Below are positions 56,672-64,000 of a DNA stretch of 64,000 nt, one piece after another. The notes beneath the pieces were generated by a model. It did no database searches. It was not told the origin of the DNA and saw only the letters and a list, made by a program, of their open reading frames with translations. Made by a program: the position numbers and the translations under genes. How positions within the stretch are numbered: position 1 is the stretch's first letter; the number at the start of each line of letters is the position of its first letter. Origin of the DNA: Paraburkholderia acidipaludis NBRC 101816 (GTDB lineage: Bacteria > Pseudomonadota > Gammaproteobacteria > Burkholderiales > Burkholderiaceae); contig NZ_BAXZ01000028.1 of the NCBI RefSeq assembly GCF_000684975.1, positions 1-64,000 of the forward strand, in the 5' to 3' direction.

Positions 56672-57958
56672 ATGCATGCATCATCGCCTCACGATTCGGG
56701 AACTAGCGGGAAACATGATTCGGTATACGAAATAAAAACGCTGATCCTGCTCGGGCTGGGCTTCGGTCTGGTCGGGCTGGACCGCTGGATTGTGGCGCCC
56801 TTGTTTCCGCACATGATGCGCGACCTGAACCTGAATTTTCAGCAGCTCGGCAGCCTGATCGGCATCCTGAGCGTCGCCTGGGGCGTATGGGCGATAGCGA
56901 TGGGGCCAGTGTCCGACCGGATCGGCCGCAAGCGCATTCTGGTGGTCACGATGGTCGCGTTTTCGCTGCTGTCGAGCCTTTCCGGTCTCGCCACCGGCTT
57001 TGCGAGCCTGATGCTGATCCGGGCGGTGATGGGCGTGGCGGAAGGGGCATTTACGCCGGCCAGCGTCGCGGCGACCGGCGAGGCTTCGCTGCCGTCCCGG
57101 CGCGGCTTCAACCAGGGCCTGCAGTTGAGCATGTTCTCGCTGCTGGGCCTCGGATTCGCGCCGATTCTGGCGACGCAACTGCTGCGCGTCCTGCCGTCGT
57201 GGCATTGGGTGTTTACCGTGTCGGCCGTACCGGGCCTGATCGTGGCGCTGCTGATTGCCCGTACGCTGCGCGACAAGCCGCAAAGCGAACTGCCCACGCC
57301 GCGAGCGGTCGCCGGCCAGCCGCGCTGGAGCGCGCTCTTTGGCAGCCGCAACGTGTGGCTCGCGACGTTGGCGATACTGTGCGCGATGGCCGGCATTTTT
57401 GTGGTCAGTGCGATGGTGCCGACCTATCTCGTCGAGGTGCTGCATCTCGATACCCAGGAGATGGGCTTCGTCGTTTCGGCAATCGGCTTCGGCGGGTTCG
57501 TGGGGTCGTTCGGGGTGGCGGGCGTGTCGGATTTCATTGGCCGGCGCAACGCCGCGCTGATCGCGTTTGCCGGCGCAGCCGTGCTGCTGTATCTGTTTTC
57601 CGGAACCGGCCCGAATCCGCAACTTCTGTTCGCGCTCCTCTTCGGCGTTTCGGTGTTCGCGCTGGGTTTGCTCGGACTCCTGAGCGGTCCGATCGCGACC
57701 GAGGCGGCACCGGCAGGCCTGGTAGCGTCTTCCGTCGGCTTCGTCTCGGGCGCCGGCGAAATCTTCGGCGGCGGCCTTGCACCCGCGGTGGCCGGCTTCG
57801 TTGCGCAGCACTTCGGCCTTGCCTCCACGCTGACTCTCGCGCTTGGCGGCCTGGTCGTGGGCGGTGTCGTGTCGCTGTTCCTCGTCGAGACTTCGCCGCG
57901 CAGGCGCGGTTCCGTCGAGTCGCGTGCCTCGATGGGCATACCCGAGGACATTGCCTGA
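56672..57958 (+). CDS. MFS transporter, probably for hydroxycinnamates or related aromatic acids
   Basis: The protein has 428 residues with 12 predicted helices. The loop-2 motif GPVSDRIGRKRILVVT is the MFS signature; GLDRWIVAPLFPHMMRDLNLNF opens the first helix pair, as in aromatic acid:H+ symporters. Its place between the MarR regulator and a porin of the ferulate cluster suggests import of ferulate, coumarate or vanillate. Efflux cannot be ruled out. An AGGAGA site precedes the start. Confidence 0.82.
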   Translation: MHASSPHDSGTSGKHDSVYEIKTLILLGLGFGLVGLDRWIVAPLFPHMMRDLNLNFQQLGSLIGILSVAWGVWAIAMGPVSDRIGRKRILVVTMVAFSLLSSLSGLATGFASLMLIRAVMGVAEGAFTPASVAATGEASLPSRRGFNQGLQLSMFSLLGLGFAPILATQLLRVLPSWHWVFTVSAVPGLIVALLIARTLRDKPQSELPTPRAVAGQPRWSALFGSRNVWLATLAILCAMAGIFVVSAMVPTYLVEVLHLDTQEMGFVVSAIGFGGFVGSFGVAGVSDFIGRRNAALIAFAGAAVLLYLFSGTGPNPQLLFALLFGVSVFALGLLGLLSGPIATEAAPAGLVASSVGFVSGAGEIFGGGLAPAVAGFVAQHFGLASTLTLALGGLVVGGVVSLFLVETSPRRRGSVESRASMGIPEDIA

Positions 57959-57989
57959 AACCTGCCTGCCTGTTGTTGTGCTTCCTCAG

Positions 57990-58011
57990 CCTGCGTGGTT
58001 CGTCACGCAGG
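57990..58011 (+). terminator. possible terminator hairpin after the MFS gene
   Basis: CCTGCGTG and CACGCAGG form an 8-bp stem around GTTCGT, 32 bp after the MFS stop. No T run follows, so termination would be weak or Rho-dependent. Confidence 0.35.
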
Positions 58012-58160
58012 TAGATCGCAGATACCCGAATCCATTGTCACACCGGCTGGCCATGACGCCAGCGGGCGGCGCTCGCTTCGTGCATTCGTGTCGATCCACC
58101 GACCGTACGCCGCCGACGACGCCATATAGAGCAATTCATACCAAAACCAGGAGACAGTCA

Positions 58161-59231
58161 ATGAGAAGTCGAGCCGTTTGTATTGCCGCGGGTCTGTTGT
58201 TCACGTGTCACGCCTATGCGCAAAGCAGTGTCACGATCAGCGGCCTGCTGGACGCAGGTGTGTCTTATGTCAGCAATGAAGCCGGTGGTCGCGTTTTCAA
58301 GTTCGACGACGGTGTTGCCGTACCGAACATGCTGACCTTCAGCGGCAAGGAAGACCTGGGCGGCGGTCTGCACGCGGTCTTCGAGCTCACGAACCAGTTC
58401 GAGATGGCCACGGGCTCGTTCATGCCGGACGAGAGCCTCTTCAGCCGCACCGCGCTTGTCGGTCTCGACGACGATCGCTGGGGCCGCCTGACGTTCGGCA
58501 ACCAGTTCGATTTCATGTTCGACTCGCTGTTCCTGGACGACGGTTCCATCTACGCGCTGGGTATCTACGACTTTCCGAATGGACCGTTTGCGAAGCTTGC
58601 GCTGCCGGACAACCCCACAGGCGCATTCGACTGGGACCGTATGGCGGGCGTAGCCGTCAGCAACTCGGTGAAGTACGTCAGCTCCAACTTTTACGGCTTT
58701 TCCGCCGGCGCGATGTACGGCTTGGGTGGCGTGCCGGGATCGTTCGGTTCGGACAGCGCAGTGAGCGCCGGCATCAACTACCTGAACGGCGGGTTTGGGG
58801 CCAATGCGGCCTATACGCAAGTGAAAACCGACGTTGGCGGCGTGCAGGACAGCGTGCGCAACTGGGGTGTCGGCGCCCGTTATCGCATGGGCCCCATGAC
58901 CGCGACCGCGCTCTACACGGCCGTGCGCAACGAGCTGAACGGTGCCGAGGTCTGGCAGACCGAACTGGGCGCCCTGTGGCAGATGGCGCCGCAGTGGGCG
59001 TTGAGCGGCGCGTATATGTACATGAAGGGCAACGACGTCGTCGACAACAATCACGCGCATCAGTTGACCGCCATGCTGACGTACACGCTCTCGAAGCGAA
59101 CCAGCGTTTATGTGGCGGGTGTCTATCAGCGCACGAACGAGGGCGCGACGGCATTGATCGACGACGTCATGGTGGCGTCGAGCAGCCCGTCGCAATTCGT
59201 CGGCCGGATCGGCATGCAGACGCGTTTCTAA
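58161..59231 (+). CDS. Gram-negative porin of the ferulate cluster
   Basis: The 356-residue protein has a signal peptide (cleavage near YAQ-21). The mature protein begins QSSVTISGLLDAGVSYVSNEAGG, continues as alternating strands with SGKEDLGGGLHAVFEL and LVGLDDDRWGRLTFGNQ, and ends in FVGRIGMQTRF with terminal Phe. This is the Burkholderia-type 16-strand porin pattern. Its place after the MFS gene suggests outer-membrane entry of aromatic acids or of their esters. AGGAGA precedes the ATG. Confidence 0.92.
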   Translation: MRSRAVCIAAGLLFTCHAYAQSSVTISGLLDAGVSYVSNEAGGRVFKFDDGVAVPNMLTFSGKEDLGGGLHAVFELTNQFEMATGSFMPDESLFSRTALVGLDDDRWGRLTFGNQFDFMFDSLFLDDGSIYALGIYDFPNGPFAKLALPDNPTGAFDWDRMAGVAVSNSVKYVSSNFYGFSAGAMYGLGGVPGSFGSDSAVSAGINYLNGGFGANAAYTQVKTDVGGVQDSVRNWGVGARYRMGPMTATALYTAVRNELNGAEVWQTELGALWQMAPQWALSGAYMYMKGNDVVDNNHAHQLTAMLTYTLSKRTSVYVAGVYQRTNEGATALIDDVMVASSSPSQFVGRIGMQTRF

Positions 59232-59333
59232 ACGACGTCTCAGGGGCGCTTGCGTCGCCTTGCCTCGCGAGCGCTCCGTGCCCGGCATTCCCTTCTTTTT
59301 GCGGGTTCACTATTCGAGTATCGGAGACAGTAC

Positions 59334-60299
59334 ATGCAAGCTGCACCATTCAATCCGCTTCGCCTTGCGCCCGACGTGCGCGAGTTGCTGACGGCGATTG
59401 CCGCGAGCGGCGAACCGCCCCTCGAATCGTTGCCCCTCGCGCAACGACGCCTGGCCTACAAGCAGATCGGCGCGCGGCTGGGTGGCGAATCCATGCCGCT
59501 ACGGGAGGTGCGCGAGCTGCAGGCGCAGGGGCCGGCGGGACCGATCCCGCTGCGCTTGTACTTGCCGGATCAGATCGGGGCCGGCCCGCATGGCGTCATC
59601 GTTTATCTGCATGGCGGCGGTTGGACGCTCGGCGATCTGGACAGCCACGACAAGATTTGCAGGCGCCTCGCGCGCGCTGCCGGCTGTGCCGTGGTCGGCG
59701 TAGGGTATCGCCTCGCGCCGGAACACCCCGCGCCAGCCGGACCGGAAGACGTGCTGGCGGCGATTCGCTGGCTGGCGAACCATGCGCAGGCGCTTGGGCT
59801 CGACCCCGCACGGATTGCCGTGGCCGGAGACAGTGCAGGCGCAAGCATGGCGGCGGTGGCAACCCGGCGTTTGCGTGGCGAGGTGCCGTTGTGCGCGCAG
59901 GTATTGTTCTATCCGTCCACCGATCTGTCGCCGGCTGCTGCGGATTTTCCGTCGAGGTACGAGAACGGGGCGATACCGCCGCTGACACTGGAATTGATGC
60001 ACGTGCTATCCAGTCCGTTCACGGACGGATTCGATACCCATGACACCCGGCTGTCGCCGTTGCGGGAGCCGGATCTTCACGATCTGCCGCCGGCGCTGAT
60101 CATCACGGCCGAATGCGACGTGCTGCGCGACGACGGCCGGCTCTATTGCGAGGCATTGCGGGCGGCGGGCGTCCAGGTGAATTACATCGAAGTGCCAGGC
60201 ATGGTGCACGGTTTCGTCGAGATGGCGGGGGTGCTGCCGGCTGCGGTCGAGGCGATCGAGGAAGCAGGCGCGTATCTGAACCAGGTTCTCACCCGCTGA
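59334..60299 (+). CDS. alpha/beta hydrolase of the hormone-sensitive-lipase family
   Basis: The 321-residue protein has the oxyanion motif HGGGW (His-93 onward), the nucleophile in GDSAGASM (Ser-167), an Asp in ITAECDVLRDDG and His in GMVHGFVEM. There is no signal peptide, so it acts in the cytoplasm. This family hydrolyses short-chain and aryl esters. Next to the ferulate transport and degradation genes it may release hydroxycinnamates from esters such as chlorogenate-like compounds. This is inferred from context. Confidence 0.88.
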   Translation: MQAAPFNPLRLAPDVRELLTAIAASGEPPLESLPLAQRRLAYKQIGARLGGESMPLREVRELQAQGPAGPIPLRLYLPDQIGAGPHGVIVYLHGGGWTLGDLDSHDKICRRLARAAGCAVVGVGYRLAPEHPAPAGPEDVLAAIRWLANHAQALGLDPARIAVAGDSAGASMAAVATRRLRGEVPLCAQVLFYPSTDLSPAAADFPSRYENGAIPPLTLELMHVLSSPFTDGFDTHDTRLSPLREPDLHDLPPALIITAECDVLRDDGRLYCEALRAAGVQVNYIEVPGMVHGFVEMAGVLPAAVEAIEEAGAYLNQVLTR

Positions 60300-60610
60300 C
60301 ATGCGCGGCAGTCGGCAGTCTGTTCGTGGAAGAGACCTGGCCCGAGGACGACGGCCCTCTCTACGAGTTGCCTGTCGCCGCAGTAACCCGTGCCTGCGGT
60401 CTCCAGCGGAACACTGAACGAAAGCGCGCACACGGTTGTCGTGCCGCGAAACCGGCCAGGCGAGAGCTGGCCCAGCTGGACAGCCTGGCCGTCCATATAT
60501 CGCGCATGGGCGTGTACGTCGTCGCATTCGAAGTGCCGGTTCAATGCCGATGCATCAATCGAGGTGTTGCCGGTAGCGAACGGCGCACTTGCCGGTGTGC
60601 GGGTTTCCAT
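60300..60610 (-). pseudogene. fragment resembling the N-terminus of an AraC-family regulator
   Basis: On the minus strand from Met 60610, an open frame reads DDVHAHARYMDGQAVQLGQL followed by SPGRFRGTTTV. This resembles the effector domain start of EutR-like AraC regulators (pattern HAR...W...Q.SPG.FRG). Homology fades after about 60 residues and no AraC helix-turn-helix follows, so it would be a remnant. No other gene is seen between 60300 and 60708. Confidence 0.35.
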
Positions 60611-60708
60611 GATCGATGTGAAGGATATTGCGGAGAAAACGCGAATCGCGCACAGGTATCCGACGGCAAACGAGGTGTGTCCAGACCTTTGATTTTTCTG
60701 TATTGTCT

Positions 60709-60793
<85 letters not shown>

Positions 60794-60923
60794 TTGAGGG
60801 GCGCCATTGTAGCGGCCCATCGAGCTTTTGTGAATACCTCGCGCGCGACACTCGATCCAGCCCGCTCACGCTTTGAAAACCCCGTGCGAAGCGCGTCTGG
60901 ATGGACGAGTTGCGGCAACGTGT

Positions 60924-61763
60924 TCAGCTCAGCCTGAGCGTCATCACGCCGACAAGGATCAGGAGCGCGGCGGCGGAGCGCCCATGGTTGCGCGGCTCCT
61001 TCAGGACAAAGGCCGAAATCGCGGCGCCGAACAGGATGGCCGTCTCGCGCAGCGCCGCCACCATGGCAATGGGCGCGCGAGTCATTGCCCAGAGGACCAG
61101 CGTATAGGCACCAAGGGTGCAGGCGCCGCCCACCAGGGCAAGGTGTCCGCGAGCGCACAGATAACTTCGTATGGCGCCGCGCCGATGCATGGCAGTCCAC
61201 CCGAGTATCGGCAAGGCGGTGATCGCGAATACCCACATCGTGTAAGCCGCCGGACTGCCCGAGATGCGTACTCCGGTGCCGTCGACGAGCGTATAAGACA
61301 TGATCGCGACAGCATTCAGCAGTGCGAACTGGGTGCTTCGCGTGTTGACGCCGCTGGAGGGGCTCGCCAGCAGAAGGCCGAGTATGCCGCCGCATATCAG
61401 CAGGATGCCGCTCCATTCTCCGGCGGTGAGCCGCTCGCCGATGATCGGGCCGCTGGCCAGCGCGACGAAGAGCGGCGGCGTGCCGCGCATGAGCGGGTAG
61501 GCGTGCGCCATGTCGCCGCTGCGATACGCCGCGCCGATCAGCACGAAATAGACGACATGGATTGCGGCGGAGGCCGCGATGTACGGCCAGCTATCGCTGT
61601 GCGGCAACGGAAGAAACGGCAGGACGATACCGCTGATGACGGCCGCGCTGCCGGTCACGAAGACGATGTCGAGAAATGTGTCGGGACTGGATTTCACGAG
61701 GGCATTCCAGCCCGCATGAAGGAATGCGGCCAACAGCACGATTGCCATGACGGCAGTGGACAT
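60924..61763 (-). CDS. EamA/DMT superfamily permease
   Basis: The 279-residue protein starts at 61763 and has about ten membrane helices in two similar halves: LLAAFLHAGWNALVK and MRGTPPLFVALASGPIIGERL in the first, ETAILFGAAISAFVLKEP in the second. DMT carriers export or import metabolites such as amino acids or nucleosides; the substrate is not predictable. It is divergent from the LysR gene at 61881, with a 117-bp gap, and is probably its target. Confidence 0.88.
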   Translation of the reverse strand: MSTAVMAIVLLAAFLHAGWNALVKSSPDTFLDIVFVTGSAAVISGIVLPFLPLPHSDSWPYIAASAAIHVVYFVLIGAAYRSGDMAHAYPLMRGTPPLFVALASGPIIGERLTAGEWSGILLICGGILGLLLASPSSGVNTRSTQFALLNAVAIMSYTLVDGTGVRISGSPAAYTMWVFAITALPILGWTAMHRRGAIRSYLCARGHLALVGGACTLGAYTLVLWAMTRAPIAMVAALRETAILFGAAISAFVLKEPRNHGRSAAALLILVGVMTLRLS

Positions 61764-61880
61764 GAATGGACTCCAACGGTTGCAGTCAGGATATCGGCCT
61801 TGTGCCGGTGCGGCAAACCAGATAAATTGGGCGCTCGCATTAAATAAACTATCGTGAACGAAGTCCAACTGAGGTGGGGA

Positions 61881-62867
61881 ATGAAGAGAGTATTGCCGCC
61901 GCTGAACGCGCTGCGCGCTTTCGAGGCAGCGGGCCGGCTTGGCAGTTTCAAGGAAGCCGCGGCGGAACTGCATGTGACGCAAGGCGCCGTGAGCCAGCAT
62001 GTGCGCCTGCTCGAAGACTGGCTCGGTGCGCCGTTGTTCGAGCGGCATCACCGGCGTGTGGCGCTCACACCCGCGGCCAGGGGGTATCTCGAGGAAATCG
62101 GCCCGCTGTTCGGGCAGCTTGCCGAGGCAACGGCGAGATACGGAACTCCGGCGGCCGTCACCCGCACGCTCACGGTGAACGCGGTCGCGACTTTCGCGTT
62201 GCGCTGGCTGGTGCCGAGACTCGCGATGTTTCTCTCCGACCATCCCGGCGTGGATGTGCGGGTGCAGACCTCGAGCGAATCGGTGGAGAGCCTGAACGAT
62301 GCGTGGGATGTGATCATCCGCGGCGGGCCGGACACGTTCTACGGCTATTCCACGCGGCCTTTCCTGCACGAGGAACGGATTCCGGTCTGCAGTCCGGCGT
62401 TATTGAAGCGACTGCCGCTTCGTAGAACGAACGATCTGCAGCGCCATATCTTGCTGCATACGGCGAGCCTGCCGCGGTTATGGCCCGAGTGGCTCGCGAA
62501 GGCGGACCATCCCGCGCTTGTGCCCGCCTCGAACCTGACCTTCGACCACTTCTATCTGACCGTGCAGGCCGCGATCGACGGCGTAGGCGTTGCGATGGGC
62601 CCGACGGCGCTCATCGTGGACGATCTGGCCACAGGCAGGCTTGTAACGCCGTTCGCGGGACCTTGCCTGCCGTCGCGGAGCTACTTCATGTATGTTCCGG
62701 AAGGCAGGGCCGAGGACGAACTGGTTCAGCATTTCTGCTCGTGGCTCGAGCGCGAGGGCGCCCGCCCGACGCCGCTCACGCAGGCGTCGGAGGACCAGGC
62801 GGCCGGCCTTACAGGCCTGCCGCGTTCTTCACGGCGCATTGCGACTCCACGTTCTCGCCGTCGCTGA
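61881..62867 (+). CDS. LysR family regulator (GcvA-like)
   Basis: ATG 61881 follows GAGGTGGGGA and gives 328 residues. The region MKRVLPPLNALRAFEAAGRLGSFKEAAAELHVTQGAVSQHVRLLE is typical of GcvA/AmpR-type LysR proteins. The C-terminal tail (from about residue 305, RSSRRIATPRSRRR at the end) is a basic extension that overlaps the convergent copper chaperone gene by 59 bp. A likely target is the divergent DMT permease. Confidence 0.9.
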   Translation: MKRVLPPLNALRAFEAAGRLGSFKEAAAELHVTQGAVSQHVRLLEDWLGAPLFERHHRRVALTPAARGYLEEIGPLFGQLAEATARYGTPAAVTRTLTVNAVATFALRWLVPRLAMFLSDHPGVDVRVQTSSESVESLNDAWDVIIRGGPDTFYGYSTRPFLHEERIPVCSPALLKRLPLRRTNDLQRHILLHTASLPRLWPEWLAKADHPALVPASNLTFDHFYLTVQAAIDGVGVAMGPTALIVDDLATGRLVTPFAGPCLPSRSYFMYVPEGRAEDELVQHFCSWLEREGARPTPLTQASEDQAAGLTGLPRSSRRIATPRSRRR

Positions 62868-63255
62868 ACTTGAAAGTCACGGGAACCGTCGAGCCGATCG
62901 TGAGCGGCTTCTTCGCGTGCTCGAACATCACGTGGTAGCCGCCCGGCGCGAAGGCGAGCGTGCCGTTGGCCGGCACGGTGGCCTTGTCGACCATGACCAT
63001 CTTCGAGGTGCTGCCGCTGCTTTGCGTCTGATGCAGCATGGCCATGCCGAACGCCTCGGTACTGACGCCCACGAGATCGACGGACTTGCCGCTCATGTTC
63101 ACGAGCTTGAAGTAGCCGCCGGAAGGCGTGTCGCCCGGCATCGAACGGATCCAGCAGTCGGACACCATCATCGAACCCGGCGACGCCGCGAACGCGGACA
63201 GCGAGGCGACGGCGAGCGGCAAGGCGAGGGCGATATGGCGAAGGGTGCAGCGCAT
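62809..63255 (-). CDS. PCu(A)C family periplasmic copper chaperone
   Basis: The protein has 148 residues with a signal peptide (cleavage near AFA-24). The mature part has GYFKLVNMSGKSVDLVG, AFGMAMLHQTQSSGSTSKMVMV with Met and His ligands, and the family signature FAPGGYHVMFEHAKKPL. These proteins carry Cu(I) to the cytochrome oxidase CuA or CuB site. A GGAG site precedes the start. Confidence 0.9.
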   Translation of the reverse strand: MRCTLRHIALALPLAVASLSAFAASPGSMMVSDCWIRSMPGDTPSGGYFKLVNMSGKSVDLVGVSTEAFGMAMLHQTQSSGSTSKMVMVDKATVPANGTLAFAPGGYHVMFEHAKKPLTIGSTVPVTFKFSDGENVESQCAVKNAAGL

Positions 63256-63391
63256 GGAGAATTCTCCTGTTCTGGTTTGAAAGCCAATAGGGGGTGCCGG
63301 CAGTCGATTCGACGCGCAGCGTCGAACGCAATGCCGAAAGTGCGATGTGCAGCGCCGCGACGACAAGGCCGCGCGCTGCTGGCAGACCGGG

Positions 63392-63754
63392 TCAGGATTG
63401 CGGCGGAGGGGCGCGCGGCCGCGCGCAAGGGAACGGCCCGAACGGGATGTGCCGCAACGAGAGCGCCATGACGGCGGGAGCGCCGGTGACGAACAGCGCG
63501 GGGAGCGCCGCCTGCATGGGCGGCATGGCGGCGTGATCGGCGAGCAGACTGCAATATCCACACGCGGCGAAGCCCACGCCATGATCGTGTCGCGCGCCGC
63601 TTGCGGGCGGTTGCGCGGCCGAACACAGCACGCCTTCCGTCACTCCGTCGCGGTGAACCGCCACGATATGACTGACGAGCGGCGCGAGCACGATGAGCCA
63701 CATGGCGACGAGGCCGGGCCATGCGATCAGGTGCTTGCGGGCGTGAACGAACAT
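63392..63754 (-). CDS. DUF2946 family membrane protein
   Basis: The protein has 120 residues from Met 63754. One membrane helix (about 10-30, WPGLVAMWLIVLAPLVSHIVA) precedes a region with FAACGYCSLLADHAAMPPMQ, the Cys-x-x-Cys and His/Met cluster typical of DUF2946, and a second apolar stretch. Members are commonly linked to copper uptake or homeostasis genes, as here with PCu(A)C 136 bp downstream. The function is unproven. Confidence 0.82.
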   Translation of the reverse strand: MFVHARKHLIAWPGLVAMWLIVLAPLVSHIVAVHRDGVTEGVLCSAAQPPASGARHDHGVGFAACGYCSLLADHAAMPPMQAALPALFVTGAPAVMALSLRHIPFGPFPCARPRAPPPQS

Positions 63755-63834
63755 GTCGGGAGATCGAAAGTTTGCGCGCCAGTCTATCACCGGCGCTCGA
63801 CATGGGTCACATGCGGCGTCACCTGCGGTTGGGT

Positions 63835-64000
63835 CTACTGCAGGCGGCGCGTGTAGGCGTCGGGGTGCGCGCTGCGAGATGTTTTGCTGCACGTCGGAAA
63901 ATCGGCGGACAAAAGCGCAACGGTATCCGGCCCCGCAATCGCACGTTTGTCACGTGCCTGGGACAAAATCTCGGGAAGGCGCGCATAAAAGATTTCCAGC
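63835..64000 (-). CDS. possible C-terminal end of a gene entering from the right edge
   Basis: A minus-strand frame is open from the window edge to TAG at 63835, encoding LEIFYARLPEILSQARDKRA, then PDTVALLSADFP and a Cys-containing tail. It looks protein-like, but 54 residues are too few to name or to exclude chance. Confidence 0.35.
   Translation of the reverse strand, partial: LEIFYARLPEILSQARDKRAIAGPDTVALLSADFPTCSKTSRSAHPDAYTRRLQ

Noticed and set aside
52871..56733. Repeated word GGTATACGAAAT at 52871 and 56722
   Set aside because: The second copy lies within the MFS coding sequence after its start, so it is probably coincidence and not an operator.

Overview
The window is GC-rich, densely coded DNA that looks like a chromosomal or large-replicon segment of a Burkholderiaceae bacterium (Paraburkholderia, Caballeronia or Burkholderia type). 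The evidence is the trimeric porins ending in Phe, the many GntR, LysR and MarR regulators paired with catabolic operons, the lignin-monomer genes and a tRNA-Leu(GAG) typical of beta-proteobacteria. This is judged from protein family resemblance only; no search was run.

Region 1 (about 0.3-18 kb) is a catabolic island made of two convergent operons. The plus operon (1413-11493) encodes an alpha/beta hydrolase, a flavin reductase fused to a Nudix-like domain, a NIPSNAP protein, a PotDBCA-type ABC importer, a GntR regulator, a succinate-semialdehyde dehydrogenase and a chemoreceptor. The minus operon (17902 down to 11543) encodes an AA_synth-family protein, a second alpha/beta hydrolase, a second flavin reductase-Nudix fusion, a luciferase-like flavin monooxygenase, an aldehyde dehydrogenase and an NCS1 permease. 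Both promoters carry the same paired palindromes (TATGG-N4-CCATA type), and two GntR paralogues have nearly identical recognition helices. I read this as an oxygenolytic pathway for a small nitrogen-containing compound, possibly a heterocycle, draining into succinate semialdehyde. The substrate is not known.

Region 2 (18-23 kb) holds a class I glutamine amidotransferase, a cysteine-less AhpD-like protein, an XRE regulator, an isonitrile hydratase homologue and a MocR regulator, with clear operator sequences. Region 3 (23-30 kb) is a periplasmic-binding-protein/histidine kinase/response regulator system surrounded by small unknown genes; a palindrome TCAGGAWWTCCTGA recurs at several promoters. 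Its promoter and downstream small gene are duplicated in degenerate form at 39 kb. Region 4 (30-39 kb) has a dehalogenase/epoxide-hydrolase-like enzyme, a DUF485/ActP symporter with cytochrome b561 and nitronate monooxygenase, two LysR regulators, a MOSC protein and a second nitronate monooxygenase.

Region 5 (39.3-47.6 kb) is an atypical chemosensory and c-di-GMP module. It comprises a membrane receptor fused to a CheA-like kinase without a CheW domain, a truncated MCP-like protein, a CheX-like protein, a CheY-like receiver, a GGDEF-EAL protein and a GGDEF protein. Region 6 (47.6-60.3 kb) is a lignin-monomer pathway: CalA (coniferyl alcohol), an aldehyde dehydrogenase, FerA and Ech (ferulate to vanillin) and VanAB (vanillate to protocatechuate). 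It includes two MarR regulators, an MFS carrier, a porin and an esterase. Region 7 (60.3-64 kb) has an AraC-like fragment, tRNA-Leu, a DMT permease, a LysR regulator, a PCu(A)C copper chaperone, a DUF2946 protein and a partial gene at the right edge.
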